DNA of 64,000 nucleotides from Zantedeschia hybrid cultivar (lineage: Eukaryota > Streptophyta > Magnoliopsida > Alismatales > Araceae). The notes below the pieces were generated by a model, which was not told where the DNA came from, ran no database searches, and saw only the letters and a program-made list of their open reading frames with translations. Shown one piece after another: positions 1-10,245 of the stretch. The DNA is taken from positions 38,090,001 to 38,154,000 of the forward strand of contig JARZZO010000016.1 of the NCBI GenBank assembly GCA_030544215.1, written 5' to 3'. How positions within the stretch are numbered: the stretch's first letter is position 1; every line of letters begins with the position of its first letter. Position numbers and translations under genes: made by a program.

Positions 1-730
1 GGATGCCCCTCTAAGCTTCCGAAACCCCTTAAAGGACTACTGTCCGAATAGGGTTCTAGCTGTTTCCTCTTGCTTCCTGAATCGAATCTTCTTCAGAAGC
101 TAACTTGACCGTCGGAGGGGGTTCCCCAGGGCTGACGCCCGGGACTCCTGCTGACTGGTTCTTCTTCTTCTTTCCCTCCTGCAGGGGCTCGGTTCGAATC
201 ATCGCCGACCTCCCCGAGTCGGTCTCGGCCGCCGACCTCGGACTCCTCTCCCCGGTCTCGACGCCGAACGCCGGCTGCCCCGCGCTAGGAGACTCGGTCT
301 CACGCTGAAGTAGCCTTCGGACTCGCCGTCCGAGGGCGATCCCGTCGGTCGCCCCGCGCCAGGAGACTCGGCCTCGCGCTGAAGGCGCCTTCGGACCCCC
401 TCGTCGGAGAGCGAGCCGTCCCCCCGTCCGATCTCGGACTTTCCGGCTTCTGCTCCAACGCCCGTCTACAGCTCCGCCGACAGGAGCTCCTGCTCGCGCC
501 GCGCCTTCGTCCGACCGAAGGAGCAGCGGCTCACTATCCAAGAGCAGCTCCGGCGGCAGATCGCGCCCCCCGCGGGCGGATCCTCTTCACCCTGAAAGAG
601 CCTCGGCTTCGCCCCGCTGTGGATCCCCGTCGGGTCCCCTCGTCACCGCTCGATCCGGACCGGCTCCGGATCCTCCTTGTTTCGGATCCCCGTTTGCGGG
701 ATCCGGTCGTGATAGATCCAGTCTACATCA
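1..730 (+). mobile_element. 3' part of a family-1 gypsy LTR
   Basis: This stretch aligns by eye with the downstream part of the LTRs at 27410-28168 and 57580-58380. All share the block around 79-170 (from 'gaatcgaatcttcttcagaag' context to the 'ctgactggttcttcttc' block), and it ends in CTACATCA like the others. The upstream part of the LTR lies outside the window. The body is more GC-rich and more diverged than the other copies, with a near-duplicate of about 75 bp around 280-400 (the 'aggagactcggcctcgcgctgaag' type motif occurs twice). No primer-binding site follows at 731, so it is either the 3' LTR of a plus-strand element or a solo LTR. The target duplication cannot be tested because the left end is missing. 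Confidence 0.75.
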
Positions 731-1596
731 GTAAGGGCCCAATAAAAATTGAATTTAATAAAAAACAGTAAAATCATATTTTACAGATAATCATTAAACC
801 AATTTTATAATTTAAAATTTTTAAAAAACAAAAATTAAACAAACTGGGCCCCCTTTAAATGGGCTCAGCCCTGCTGAGCCCCTGGCTCGGGCCAGGGCCG
901 AGCCAAGGCGCAGCCAGGGCTCGGACCCAGGTCCGAACCCTGCTGCGCCCTGGCTCGGGCCGCCTGGCACGAGCCAGGGCCCAGCCGGGCCGGTTCGGTC
1001 GGCGGCTAGGGAAACCCTAGCCACCCGGCCGAACTGCCCGAGGTTCCCTGCAACGCAGGGAACCCGACGGCGCCGCCCCAGCTTTGGGGTCTTCTCCGGC
1101 GCCGGCCAGGCGGCGGCCGGGCACCGCTCCACGCCGCCGGCGACCCCCTATGTTCCGGCGATGTCCGGTGACCGGCGGTGGCCACGGAGGTGCCCCGGAA
1201 AGGGATTTATTCGCCCCCCCTTTTCCTCCAAAAAATCTGGTTTTGCAGGTTTCTCAAACCTGTGGGGAGGAAGAAGAAGGTCCATGGCCGCTCTTTCACG
1301 GCTTCCCATGCCACCAACAACTCGACCAGGGTCATTGGGCATGATCTATAGCGATTAGAACCCCTTAAAATCCATCTCTATGGATCCGACCACGTCAAAG
1401 ACGCCCCGTTCTTCATCCAACGAAGAACACGACGAAAAACCCCAAAAAAATAAATTTTTCTTCAGATTTAAATCACGATCTCATCGCAGTAATCATCTAA
1501 TGATTATAAATCTTTCAAAAACATAAATCTAAGCATGGAATAAATTCGAAAACCATAAATTTTAGAGACCGAAACGGCGAAAACACAGTGGAACCT
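731..1596 (-). other. Non-coding interior of element H
   Basis: No convincing coding region. It lies inside the minus-strand primer site of element H, so it is probably its leader or a non-coding interior, cut on the left by the family-1 LTR. 731-835 is AT-rich. 840-1010 is very GC-rich and self-complementary, with repeated CTGGCTCGGGCC and GGCCGAGCC type words. The short open frames here look like chance frames in GC-rich DNA. Confidence 0.45.
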
Positions 1597-1610
1597 GGCT
1601 CTGATACCAC
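1597..1610 (-). other. Primer-binding site of element H (tRNA-Met type)
   Basis: On the minus strand the sequence directly after the LTR end reads GTGGTATCAGAGCC. TGGTATCAGAGC is the classic complement of the 3' end of plant initiator tRNA-Met, used to prime reverse transcription in many copia and some gypsy elements. It abuts the LTR terminal ...CCCAACA, which fixes the LTR edge at 1611. Confidence 0.85.
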
Positions 1611-3163
1611 TGTTGGGATCGCTGTGTCGAGATCCGATCCTAAAACGCAGCGGAATAAAGGAGTTCGGGATCGGATCTGTCCCGTTTCGGTCATTAAAAT
1701 TAAACCGGTGTAAATCGAATTTACCTCGCGCGGATTCGAATCCGCGTCCGTTTTCCGGTTCCGTCGGAGCGATGCCGCAAGTCGCGCAGATGCCCGACCT
1801 CTAGCGGTATCCACGCGGTTCTCCTCGCGATGGATCGTCCTCGCTTCCTCGCTCGCTGCGGCGCTCGAAGATCCCGTCTGACTGCGCGTGATCCGCCGCG
1901 ACATGCGGATCCAGAATCCCCGTCGAACGGGAAGTGGAGCAGTTGGGAACGGCACGCCAAGAGGAGAGAGAAAGTGGGGAAGAACGAATGACGGCTAGGT
2001 CAGGGTTGCTGGCCCCGGACGTAGAATCCGTTCTTTTATAAGAAGTCAGTTTGCGGTTTTTCACAAAAACCCAGACTTATCCGAAATCCTGTCGGATTAT
2101 CCATCGACTTGAAAACCATTTGCGTGTGACCCTCTAGGCCCAAATACCAGTCCAGTTAATAGCCCATTAAGTCCAGTAACCCTTTACTGACCCACTGAAT
2201 TAATTAATATCTTTATATTCAATTAATCAGTCGAATTTAATGTCCCACAATAAATTCGGACGGACTGCCGATTACGTTGGATGCCAAGCAACATCGCGTG
2301 ATCCTGGATGGCACTGGGGTTATCGCAACCCTCTATTAGAACCTTTCTGTCATCGGTTAGCGCGCGGATATAATCCTTCATCCGTACAATGTTCCCGAAT
2401 CGACCTAGGGCATGGTTTACTGTTAAACCCTATTTGGTCGATTCACTTGAATCAGATGTCGCTAATCTGAATCCGATAACTCCTTATCGATTACAGAGTC
2501 CGCCCTGGCCAGGGACTTTAAGCGCATCATTCTCGGAACATTCTCTCTCAAACAACCGAGAGCGGATGATCCCGTATTGAACACACAATTACCTTCGAGG
2601 GCATTTCCCTGAACCCGATCGCTTGACTTATTGATATCCCATGGTTAGGGATTCGTTCGTCAAGGTCAAAGCTCAGAAACCTACCAACAAGGTATCCTTG
2701 GAGTCTCAGGTCCAAGGATCATCCACGCAACCGTGACAATTGAATCGAGCTGGTTAACAGTGAGGTGATTACCATCCAGCGATTCATAGTCGGATCAGTT
2801 CAGTGAACTCATTCACCAATGAGCACCTATAGGTTCAGCATAGTGTCTCCACATAAGTGACTTATGGGATCAGTCACCCTCATCATATGAGCTGAAGTAA
2901 CCTATACTAGTCTATTCGGATGTTCGATGTCCTATCTCAAACATCCTATGACTAGGAACAATTAAGAACATGTGTTTATAAGTCTTCGGTCCCGTAATTA
3001 TGATCTCATCATAATCCGAACACTATTGCACATGTTCATGGACTTCATCGTGATACGATAAACACAGATCGAATTAATTACACACAATGAATTATTGCCA
3101 TTTATTAATAATCTGAATATGTACACAGTATCGGATTGGCTTTGAGACCATCTAATACTAACA
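1611..3163 (-). mobile_element. 5' LTR of element H (long LTR, superfamily unclear)
   Basis: About 1.55 kb. On the minus strand it starts TGTTAGTATT and ends CCCAACA, so the termini are TGTT...AACA inverted repeats. The inner edge is fixed by the tRNA-Met primer site; the outer edge by the exact break in the RNase H reading frame of element A at 3164. It contains no ORF of note. The size and lack of coding interior in view suggest a large-LTR non-autonomous element (inference); the primer type alone does not separate copia from gypsy. The other LTR is not in the window, so the expected duplicate of GTACT (3164-3168) cannot be checked. Confidence 0.75.
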
Positions 3164-4939
3164 GTACTCCCCAGTGACTTGGTTGGCGATAAGCTGAGAG
3201 TCGCTGAACGCCCTTATCCTTTGCGCGCCGAGCCTTCTAGCGGCCCAAAGGCTTGATATAAGGGCTTCGTACTCAACGGCATTGTTGGTAGCCGGGAAGG
3301 AGAAGCGCAGCGCATACTCCGTGACGACTCCTTCCGGAGATGCCAAGATCCACTCGGCGCCACTGCCCGAAGAGCATGCGGATCCGTCAACGTATAGTTG
3401 CCTTTCATCCGCCGAGGACAAAGGAGCCGAAGCAACTTCGGTTTCAAGATCTGCTCTGACTATTTCCGGCTGAGTGGCCAAAGATGATTCGGGAGTGAGC
3501 TTAGCAACGAAGTCGGCCAAAGCTTGAGCTTTTATTGCAGTCCGAGGCCCATAAGAGATGTCAAACTCTCCCAATTCGATCGCCCATTTTGCTAGTCTCC
3601 CGGACACTTCTGGCTGAGAGAGAACTTGCTTCAAAGGTTGATCTGTGAAGACCTTCATCGAATGTGCGAGGAAATAAGGCCGGAGCCTCCTCGCAGAAGC
3701 AATGAGGGCTAAGGCCAGCTTTTCAAGAGCCGAATACCGAAGCTCCGCTTCATGGAGCACTCGGCTTACATAATAAACTGACTTTTGAATACCATCTTCT
3801 TCCCAGACGAGGACGGCATTGATAGCTGCTTCAGAAGCGGCAAGATAAACAAACAGTTGCTCTCCTCGGATCGGTTTAGATAAAACAGGAACGGTGGACA
3901 TATAAGCTTTTAGCGGGTCAACGGCCGACTGACATTCGTCTGTCCAGGAGAAATTGTTAGTCTTCTTCAACAGCTTGAAGAAGGGGAAACAATGATCCGC
4001 CGCCCTTGACATGAAGCGGCTTAATGCTGCAACTCTTCCACTTAGCCTTTGAACTTATCGGACGTTTGCCAGAGGGCGCATTTGAATAATGGCCGCAACC
4101 TTCGCGGGATTTGCCTCCACCCCTCGGCGAGTGACCATATAGCCGAGGAACTTCTCGGAGGCTACGCTGAAGGCGCATTTGGTAGGGTTCAGTTTCATTT
4201 TATACCTGCGCAAGGTAAGAAATGTTTCGGCCAAATCGGCCAGATGATCCGTAGCAATGCGGCTTTTTACCAGCATGTCGTCGATGTATACCTCCATATT
4301 CCGGCCGAGTTGTGGAGCAAACATTTTGTTGACGAGACGCTGATAAGTTGCTCCAGCATTCTTCAGGCCGAAAGGCATCCGGGTGTAGCAATACAAGCTG
4401 AGATCGGTTGTAAAGCTTGTTTTCTCTTCATCGTCTGGATGCATTCGGATTTGATGATAGCCTGAATAGGCGTCAAGGAAGCTAAGCAATTCATGGCCGG
4501 AAGTGGCGTCCACTATTTGGTCTATCCGAGGTAGCGGAAAACTGTCCATCGGACAAGCTTTGTTGAGATTAGTGAAGTCTACACACATTCGCCACTTGCC
4601 GTCCTTTTTGGGCACCATCACTACATTAGCAATCCATTTGGGGTGATGCACCTCTCGGAGATGTCCCGCGTTTAACCCTTTTTGTACTTTAGCCTGGATG
4701 GCCATCTTCCTTTCTTGATTGAAGGTGCACCGCTTTTGCTTGGCTGGAGGCAGATTCGGATCAACGTACAGCCGATGCTCTGCCACCTCTAGGTCGACTC
4801 CGGGCATATCCGAAAGAGACCAGGCGAAGACGTCGAGGTTTTCCTTCAGGAAGTTGATAAGTCTCTTGGCTTCAATCTTCTCAAGGCTGGAACCTATCAT
4901 CAGTGTTCGGCCTTCTCCTCCCGAAACTGGAACGGTTAT
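3164..4939 (-). pseudogene. Element A pol: RT, RNase H, start of second RNase H
   Basis: Part of a Tat-lineage gypsy polyprotein. Reading leftward from 4934 the frame gives the RT core (VDFTNLNKACP near 4560, MPFGLKNAGATYQ near 4350-4380, catalytic YIDD near 4280), then the RT-linked RNase H with a DQPLK segment, then the start of a second, archaeal-type RNase H (YVDGSACSSGSG near 3385, NAVEYEALI near 3260, FSDSQLI near 3200). A second RNase H is a hallmark of the Tat lineage. One in-frame TAA at 4055-4057 replaces the Glu codon found in element B; otherwise the frame is open. It stops abruptly at 3164 where element H inserted. The upstream part of the element resumes at 19311, beyond the nested element T. 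Confidence 0.9.
4935..4939. repeat. Target site duplication of element T, left copy
   Basis: GTTAT directly left of the terminal TGTAGGTGC of element T. The matching GTTAT is at 19311-19315. Removing the element and one copy restores continuity with the same region of element B near 60655-60670. Confidence 0.93.
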
Positions 4940-5636
4940 TGTAGGTGCTTAGAATGACCGTGTGATTAACATGAAATATCTATGTTGTTTAGGTGTAAAC
5001 TAACCTATTAAAAACAGCAACTAAAGTGCAGTGATCGCCAGAAACTTTTAACTTAAAAGTTTCAAAAGAGAGTATGATCGCCTACCTTTCAAAATGCGGA
5101 AGATTGAGTCCTTGGTTCCCCTTCCTCAGCCGGCTGAAGAAAGAGAGCCCTTTCTTTGCTTCTTTTGTTCTTGCTGTTGAGTTTGAGGTTGAGGATCGTC
5201 CAGAAGTTGTGCTTGATTTCCCCTTTTGATCTCTTGTTGTCGTTGAGTGCAGCAGAGATAGAGAAAAACACAGAATGAAGAAACAATGATGAGAATTTAA
5301 ATAGAAGTAGTATCTGAACTAATCATGATTTTAAGCATATGTAAAACAGCAAACTCACTTTTTTTTAATGGCTTTGAAACCCCTTAAATCAAGTAGGTTT
5401 TTGGAAGATTATGCTGTGGTGTGTGTTTGCATGAAGTGAATATGAAAAAAAATAAAAACTAATGAAATGAATGCAGTAATGAAAAACTTATGCCCAGTTG
5501 GTTGAAGCTCTTGAAAGGATGAAGATCTTGAAAGGACGCCGACTTCTGGAAATAGCAGCGCTCTGGCGTTACGACGTTGTTGCTTCGATCTTCAAATCGC
5601 TATAACGCTATGGCTCAACTCAACTTAATTCTGTTC

Positions 5637-5666
<30 letters not shown>
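4940..5666 (-). repeat. Truncated 3' LTR of element T
   Basis: 4940-5640 matches 17996-18696 almost base for base. The match stops in a T run: 26 T here against about 9 in the 5' LTR. The remaining roughly 600 bp of the LTR (18706-19310 equivalent), with the TATA box and four dyads, are absent. The sequence jumps straight to an intron of the opposite-strand gene. This looks like one deletion that removed the 5' (U3) part of this LTR, any polypurine tract and the first exons of that gene, with the T run at the junction. Confidence 0.88.
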
Positions 5667-5668
<2 letters not shown>

Positions 5669-5751
5669 CTTATTCAAAAATTTTATTAAATGCAATTCTT
5701 TTATTGTTTAAATGCAAATTATTTATATGAATGCATCTACTCTATATGCAG

Positions 5752-7066
5752 GTGATCTGGCGCCCGTACCTTGGTATGGGCGAGGAGGGTCAGCCGTGGG
5801 TGACGGCTGGCAGGAGGAGGTTCGGGAGGCAAATGTGGCTACATTGCCTCAACGAAATTGAGCCCCTCCGCCTCCGGCTTGTGATGAGGACCCTGGGCCT
5901 CCACCAGGAATGGATCGATGAGGAGGTCCCGGAGGACGTCGGGAGAAGCATGAGGGGCAAGCAAGCCCTCACAGATTGGCGTGCGAAATTCCCCGAGCAA
6001 TACGAGGATTGGCACCGCCGCGGCGTACGGGTGGAGTCCCGTGCGGAGAGTAGCGAGGGCTACCTCCAGCATTACCGGGCCCATTACGCCGATCAACTTC
6101 GGCTCCTCCGACCACTCGATGTAAGTATGCATTCATGCGTCTTTAATTTTATTATTATCTTGATTTATGTTGGTGAATGAATGTATGAATGTGTGACTTG
6201 CAGGATGCACGTGATGCGGTCATCATCGACCTCCGGGCCCGCCTACATGATGCGGAGGCCCAGCTAGAACAAGTCCAAAAAGAATTGTTCGATCTGGTAT
6301 GTATGAATGAATATGAATGCATGTTTTAATTAATTATTTATCTTGGCGATTAACCACTGACAGTGTTCTTTTGGTGCAGCGGGCCGTCTACACCCAGGCG
6401 GCTCCCCCTACTTATGGAGCTTCATCTTCATCATCTGCTGCGTATGACGCTGCCTTGGCTGATCTCCAGAGTCAGCTTGCCTCCGCCATCCACCGGGCTT
6501 CTCTCGCGGAGGAGGATCGTGCTGCTCGGGTAAGTTCTTCAACTTTTCATTTCTGAATTTGATTTTAATTACTTGACTGCCTTGAACTAACAATGACTTT
6601 TATTCAGGTTGCCGAGCTTCAGGAAGCCCTTCAGAGAGCTGAAGCGGAGCTGGAGCATGCCCGTACTGCAGCGGCTCGCGCCGAAGCTGATGCTGCGCGG
6701 ATCCGGGCTCTAGAGGAGCAGGTGGCGCGTCTCTCCACTGGAGATGTTGCACGCCTCCAGATTCGCCTGGAGGTTGTGACTGAGGAGAGAGATCGCGACC
6801 GCCTTCGACTGGAGAGTCTTCAGGGTCGGCTGTCAGTCGCGGAGCATGAGCGCAAGATGGTGGAGGAGCGATATCAGCGAGCCCGCCAGCGGGCCCATGA
6901 GCGTGGTCTAACCAGTGCCTTCACAGCCAGTGTTGCCATGTCTTCTGGTCAGGCAGGTCCGAGTGCGATGGGGCCACCTCCACCTCCTAGTCGAGGGCCA
7001 GCACCGGATGCACCTGACGAGGCCCAGAGCCAGTTGGACGAGGGCGGAGGGGAGAGCCAGCCTTGA
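5752..7066 (+). CDS. Opposite-strand spliced gene: plant mobile domain-like, 3' four exons
   Basis: Four exons fit GT-AG introns, all phase 0: 5752-6120, 6204-6296, 6380-6529 and 6608-7066, giving 356 codons and a TGA stop. Donors read GTAAGT, GTATGT and GTAAGT; acceptors are CAG. Exon 1 (RPYLGMGEEGQPW, MWLHCLNEIEPLRLRLVMR, DWRAKFPEQYEDW) resembles the C-terminal half of the plant mobile domain (aminotransferase-like/PMD) found in MAIL1/MAIN relatives and in some Tat elements. Exons 2-4 form a long Ala/Glu/Arg-rich coiled coil, followed by a Pro/Ser/Gly-rich tail. It runs opposite to gag-pol, so it must come from an opposite-strand transcript. The 5' exons were lost with part of the 3' LTR; no start codon is assigned. 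PMD identity is by recollection of family patterns. Confidence 0.72.
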
Positions 7067-8346
7067 GGGCTTATGTATCTTCTTTTTTTTTCATGTATTA
7101 TGTACAAAACACTTTCTAATGAAATACATGAAAATTTTGGGCTTCAATCTTGTGTTCCTGTGCTTGTCTTGTATTCTGTACATCACTTAACAAACAGGTT
7201 AAGTATCTATTTAGGCTTAGCCCCTTGCCTGACCAAATAAATGATCAATTAATCTTTTCCTTGAATAAATGGTCAAGGGGCATAGCCTTTATTAACAAAG
7301 GTAATAAGAGTAATCATGATTTAAGCAAAATGCAACATACAAGCAAACGTATGCTCACCGAAAATAAAATGAATGAAACACACTAAATGCCACAAGCAAA
7401 TGCTAATTGAAGTATTTTTTTGTGGTTTTGAAATTTTCATTTTGTTTGGGTTTTGAAATTTGTATTCTTTTTTTTTTAGATTTTTGAAAAATGTATATTT
7501 TTTTTGAATTTTTGACTATGCAATTTTTTTTGAATTTTTGCATATACATTTTTTTTGAATTTTGACATATGCATTTTTTTGAATTTTTGACTAAAAGACC
7601 AGTATGGTACTTAGATCAAAAGATCATATTCATTTATTAACTTAATTTCCAAATTATTCTTTAACAACTTAACTTAAAACCCATCGTGTTTGAACTTGTG
7701 TTTCCATTCGTGATCCCATTTGATGATTTGACCCTTAATCAATCTAAGCCATTCTTTAAGCTTGAAGTACACCTCTTTAGAAAGAAAAGAAGAACAGATT
7801 TAGAAAGCCCATGAGAAGGTTCCGGAGACCTAGAAAGATGTCCCTTTCCAACCCTAATATATGTTGGGGTTCGGTCATTTTCTTTCCGGGGTATTTATCG
7901 ACCTTGCGTTCCCTTTTGTTTCATTTCATGGCCTTGATGTAACGTTTGTAGTGTAATGGCCTTTTGATTTGAATTTGGCTTTTTGCCTTGCTTTTGCTTT
8001 TCTTTTTTTTTTTTGCTTTGCTTTGGAACGGATCTCCCCCATTTTTTTATGACGGCCTCCTACTAAGATGGCGGGTATTCTTGGTAGTCTATTCTAAGCC
8101 TCGTTCCGACATCATGGGCCGAGTGTAAAACAGAATTTTATTTTAAAAGGAATGATTTGTACTTTATACTCTTAGTCAAGCTTTTGATATTCTTCAGGAC
8201 TTGGCATCTCTTGTTACTCACGAATCAAACGTGTCAGTGTGTGCAGTAATGGGTTTGAAGTTAATTATTCAGACTAACTAAGAAATTTGAGTTTATAAAT
8301 TTTCTGATTCCACTGGTCTTCGTACCATACTGATCGACTCTTTAAC
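7067..8346. other. Non-coding spacer of element T between the two opposed genes
   Basis: About 1.3 kb between the stop of the opposite-strand gene and the end of integrase, so the two genes converge here. It is A/T-rich with T runs, and 7490-7600 repeats a unit like TTTTTTTGAATTTTTGAC several times. No coding region recognised. It should hold the 3' ends of both transcripts; an AATGAAATACATG stretch near 7120 could serve the opposite-strand gene (inference). Confidence 0.5.
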
Positions 8347-10206
8347 TTAAGGGTAGTATTTCTTAAGGTGTAAACCATTCCAGGGATGATTTAGCTCTTC
8401 TCCTTCTGCATTAACCAAACGATAAGCATTACCAGGATAAGCGTGCGATACAACATAAGGTCCTTCCCAGTTGGGTTGGAGCTTAGAACGCGGACCACCA
8501 GGTTTTACAAAAATTCTTTTAACGACCATTTCACCGACTTTGAACTTTCGTTCAATGACTTTCTTTTGATAAAAACGTGCTAATCTGTTTTGATAAACTT
8601 TTGCATGATTAGCAGCTGACCATCTTTTCTCGTCTAAAAGTTCCAATTGAGCAAGGAGTGCTGAACGATGTTCATCAATAGAAATTTCCTTGTTCAATTG
8701 TACTCTTAATGACGGTATAAGGATCTCATATGGAACTACCGCCTCCATTCCAAATGTTAAGGAATAAGGAGTTTGCCCAGTAGGTGTGCGGATTGAAGTT
8801 CGATAGGCCCATAGAGCCTCAACCAATTTTTCTGGCCAATCTGCGAATTTATTAGATTTACACGTCTTTTTGATAATTTTTATCAAAGTCTTATTAGTTG
8901 CCTCTGCTTGGCCATTGCCTTGCGGATAATAAGGAGATGAATGATGCAATGCAATTTTGTACCTGTTGCAGAGGTCCTTCAATTCCTGTGACACGAACTG
9001 CGGTCCGTTGTCGGTGACGATGGTGCTTGGAATTCTGAATCTTGTGATGATGTTCCTCATGATGAATTTGCAGACGGTTGATGCTTTGATCTCCACGTAT
9101 GCTTCAGCTTCTGCCCACTTGGTAAAGTATTCCGTTGCCGTGAGAATGAAAGATTTTTGCTTGATGCCGGAATCTGGGTTACCAAGAGGTCCAATAATGT
9201 CGAAAGCCCACATGGAGAAAGGCCATGGGGAAGAAACAGGATGGAGTGAAGATGCAGGAGAATGAATTTTGTCGGCGTGAAGTTGACACTTAGCACACCT
9301 ACGGACATATCCTACACAATCTTCTTCCATGGTTGGCCAATAAAATCCTTGTCTAAGGATCTTCTTTGCTAGCATCTGTCCATTGACATGGCCACCACAA
9401 ACTCCACTATGAGCTCCTTCCATAACCTTCCAAAGCTCATCCTCGTCTAAACATCTCAGAAGAACTCCATCAAAACCTCTTTTATATAATGCTCCCCCAA
9501 CTAGGGTGTATCGTTGAGCAACTCTCCTGATAGCTCTTTTCTCCTCAGTTGTAGCTTCTTCAGGATACGATTGATCTTCACAATATTTTGCAATTTCATA
9601 ATACCATGGCTTCTGTTCATCATCCATCTCTTCTAACAGCTCCATCAACATGATTTCTCTTTTCTCCACGATACTTCCATCTTTGAATTTCTTCAGCAAC
9701 TTCTCCTTAGTTCTAAGAAATGCAGGATCTTTCACGGCAGGTGAAAGACGCCTATGAACTATGATTGATTCAGATTGCTTGCTGATAGGAAAATCAAGGG
9801 AAGATGCAAGTGAAGCTAGAGCGTCAGCGAGGATGTTTTGATTTCTAGGGACATGGACAAAGATCAATTTTGTGAAAAGCTTCGAGTAAGCAGAAGTAAG
9901 TTCTTGATATGGCTTGAGCTTGGGATCAAGAGTTCGATACTTGGTCAGCACTTGGCGAAGAATTAATTGGCTATCACCTACAATCCTGAGTTTGGTGACA
10001 CCATGAAAATGAGCAGCCTCGAGACCAGCAAGAAGTGCCTCGTATTCAGCTATGTTGTTGGTGACTGGAAAATCAAGCTGAAAGGCTTGTGGAATGGTGA
10101 CACCTTCAGGCGATAACAGAACGATTCCGATACCCTTTCCATGAGAATTCAGAGCTCCGTCAAAATGCAGAGTCCACATATCATCTCTGATTTGATTTAC
10201 GGACAT
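8347..10206 (-). CDS. Element T pol, part 2: archaeal-type RNase H and integrase
   Basis: 619 codons in the same frame as the upstream RT ORF, separated from it by one TGA (10246-10248). Residues about 10-135 are the extra RNase H of Tat elements (LHFDGALN, AEYEALLAG, GDSQLI, ADALASLAS carry the acidic residues). Around 265-310 is the HHCC zinc finger of integrase (HSGVCGGH ... CAKCQ). The catalytic core follows with FDIIGPLG (first D), TDNGPQF (second D) and the Glu in NGQAEATNK near 430, then YRTSIRTPTGQTPYSL and a C-terminal tail ending WNGLHLKKYYP. No internal stops. It would integrate the cDNA into the genome. Confidence 0.93.
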   Translation of the reverse strand: MSVNQIRDDMWTLHFDGALNSHGKGIGIVLLSPEGVTIPQAFQLDFPVTNNIAEYEALLAGLEAAHFHGVTKLRIVGDSQLILRQVLTKYRTLDPKLKPYQELTSAYSKLFTKLIFVHVPRNQNILADALASLASSLDFPISKQSESIIVHRRLSPAVKDPAFLRTKEKLLKKFKDGSIVEKREIMLMELLEEMDDEQKPWYYEIAKYCEDQSYPEEATTEEKRAIRRVAQRYTLVGGALYKRGFDGVLLRCLDEDELWKVMEGAHSGVCGGHVNGQMLAKKILRQGFYWPTMEEDCVGYVRRCAKCQLHADKIHSPASSLHPVSSPWPFSMWAFDIIGPLGNPDSGIKQKSFILTATEYFTKWAEAEAYVEIKASTVCKFIMRNIITRFRIPSTIVTDNGPQFVSQELKDLCNRYKIALHHSSPYYPQGNGQAEATNKTLIKIIKKTCKSNKFADWPEKLVEALWAYRTSIRTPTGQTPYSLTFGMEAVVPYEILIPSLRVQLNKEISIDEHRSALLAQLELLDEKRWSAANHAKVYQNRLARFYQKKVIERKFKVGEMVVKRIFVKPGGPRSKLQPNWEGPYVVSHAYPGNAYRLVNAEGEELNHPWNGLHLKKYYP

Positions 10207-10245
10207 CAGTTCCTCATCCGGAAACTCTGATCGTACTGGATCAAA

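Noticed and set aside
5089..5286. 65-codon frame identical at 5089-5286 and 18145-18342
   Set aside because: Both lie in the LTRs of element T; identity reflects LTR duplication, and the product has no recognisable features.
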